Positions 5,880 through 6,765 of a stretch of DNA of 6,765 nucleotides are shown piece by piece (within the stretch, counting starts at the first letter, position 1; each line of letters starts with the position of its first letter). Location of the stretch: contig JASHSX010000096.1 in assembly GCA_030040865.1 (NCBI GenBank), positions 1 to 6,765 of the forward strand. The letters are read 5' to 3'. The notes beneath the pieces were generated by a model. It ran no database searches. It was not told the origin of the DNA and worked only from the letters and a program-made list of their open reading frames with translations. The position numbers and the translations under genes are program-made. Source of the DNA: Thermoplasmata archaeon (GTDB lineage: Archaea > Thermoplasmatota > Thermoplasmata > Lutacidiplasmatales > UBA184).

Positions 5880-6765
5880 TCAGCCCTTCGATTCCTTGCG
5901 CTGGTACAGGTACGCGCTCAGCGGCAGGAAGACGGCGATGTACCCGAGCATGATCTCGGCGCCCTCGCCGACCCACGCGCTCCAGAGCGTGTAGAACTGG
6001 TCCTCCCCGATCGGGATCGCCTGGTAGTGGAGGAAGTCGGTATCGAGCACGGCCGCCATCGCGCCTCCACCGTACGTCAGCGAGAACCACGGTTCGATGC
6101 CCGCGAGCTCGAGCACGCCTTGGAGGGTCGTGAAGCCGACGTACAGCGTCAGCAGCGTGACGATGACCCCGGCGGCCGGGGAACGTACGACGGCGCTGAA
6201 GCAGAAGGCAACGCTGAGCGCGGCGAGCGCGAAAAGGGCCGAGAGCCCGAAGGAGACGGCGAGCGCGGCGTACGGCAGCGAGCCGCCTCCGAAGAAGTAC
6301 GCCGCACCGGCGATCCCAAAAGTGTAGTAGACCGCGACGACGGCGAGGGTCACCACGACCGCCGCGGCGTACCGGCCCGCGAGCAGGACCGGGCGGCGGA
6401 CCGGCAGGACGAGCATGTAGTAGCCGGTGCCGGTCGAGAAGTCGGTGCTGAGCGCGTCCCCGCCGAAGAACGCCGCGGCGAGGATGATCCAGAGGCCGAC
6501 GTAGTCGAGGAAGTTGCTCAGGTACTCGCTGCTGCGGTTGAGCTGAGCCGCCTGGACGGCGGCGGTACCGGCGTCCAGCTCGAAGGCGAGCGTGAGCGCC
6601 GAGATGAGGGTAACGAAGGCGAGGAGCCCGAGGAACCGCTGCGTCCGGAAGTAGTGGCCCAGCTGATGCGCCGTCAGGATCCGCCACTGGGCGAAGCTCG
6701 AGATCGTGGGCCGGTCGACCGTCGCTCCCGGGCGGTCGAAGTCGGCGACCGGCCGGGCGGTGCTC
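5880..6765 (-). CDS. ABC-2 type permease, 5' end outside the window
   Basis: 294 residues are visible and the frame is still open at the right edge. No ATG, GTG or TTG lies upstream of the internal Met at 6416, so the true start is beyond 6765. Six hydrophobic segments are seen (visible numbering): about 44-62, 88-104, 131-158, 164-191, 197-215 and 271-289, the standard ABC-2 set. Between the second and third helix lies the family pattern FFGGDALSTDFSTGTGYY, then LPVRRPVLLAGRY, which matches the coupling region of ABC-2 permeases. The visible N-terminus (RPTISSFAQWRILTAHQLGH) is the usual amphipathic entry helix. The C-terminus ends QRKESKG. It forms the membrane channel for the ATPase encoded 3 bases downstream. 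Only a short part, perhaps a few tens of residues, is expected to be missing. Confidence 0.9.
   Translation of the reverse strand, partial: STARPVADFDRPGATVDRPTISSFAQWRILTAHQLGHYFRTQRFLGLLAFVTLISALTLAFELDAGTAAVQAAQLNRSSEYLSNFLDYVGLWIILAAAFFGGDALSTDFSTGTGYYMLVLPVRRPVLLAGRYAAAVVVTLAVVAVYYTFGIAGAAYFFGGGSLPYAALAVSFGLSALFALAALSVAFCFSAVVRSPAAGVIVTLLTLYVGFTTLQGVLELAGIEPWFSLTYGGGAMAAVLDTDFLHYQAIPIGEDQFYTLWSAWVGEGAEIMLGYIAVFLPLSAYLYQRKESKG

Overview
The window looks like chromosomal DNA of a GC-rich archaeon, most probably a member of the Thermoplasmatota or a similar lineage. The evidence is a large secreted thermopsin-family (peptidase A5) protein with the C-terminal 'E-x-GLP-x-GT-x-W' beta-sandwich module common on archaeal surface proteins, a tRNA-Thr with U73 and no encoded CCA, and short AT-rich TATA-like islands in otherwise very GC-rich spacers. 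The lineage is an inference from protein style. No rRNA or other taxonomic marker is present.

Layout. Bases 1-117 hold an open minus-strand frame running off the left edge, possibly the beginning of a membrane protein, with no usable start codon in view. A tRNA-Thr(UGU) lies at 174-246 on the plus strand. Bases 247-406 are a GC-rich spacer with no gene. A minus-strand cupin protein (407-1300) follows. A divergent spacer (1301-1529) contains the clearest archaeal promoter-like sequence of the window. The plus-strand thermopsin-like gene (1530-4241, 903 aa from ATG) fills the centre. It converges, across a 37-base spacer, on a three-gene minus-strand operon: an ABC-2 permease (5880 to beyond the right edge), its ABC ATPase (4947-5876), and a small single-pass membrane protein (4279-4950). 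The permease/ATPase gap is 3 bases, and the ATPase/membrane-protein junction is an ATGA overlap.

How the genes may work together. Permease and ATPase form one ABC-2 type transporter of the BcrA/NatA style, probably an exporter, with the third gene as a translationally coupled, externally exposed partner of unknown role. The thermopsin-like protein is an exported, probably heavily N-glycosylated enzyme or surface protein. It has its own promoter and strand, so a functional link to the transporter is only positional. The cupin is divergent from the thermopsin gene and may share its promoter region; its substrate cannot be told from sequence.

I see no CRISPR array, insertion sequence, phage gene, toxin-antitoxin pair or defence system. 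The parts least like textbook genes are the composite architecture of the thermopsin protein, the coupled membrane protein, and the extra N-terminal region and basic tail of the cupin.
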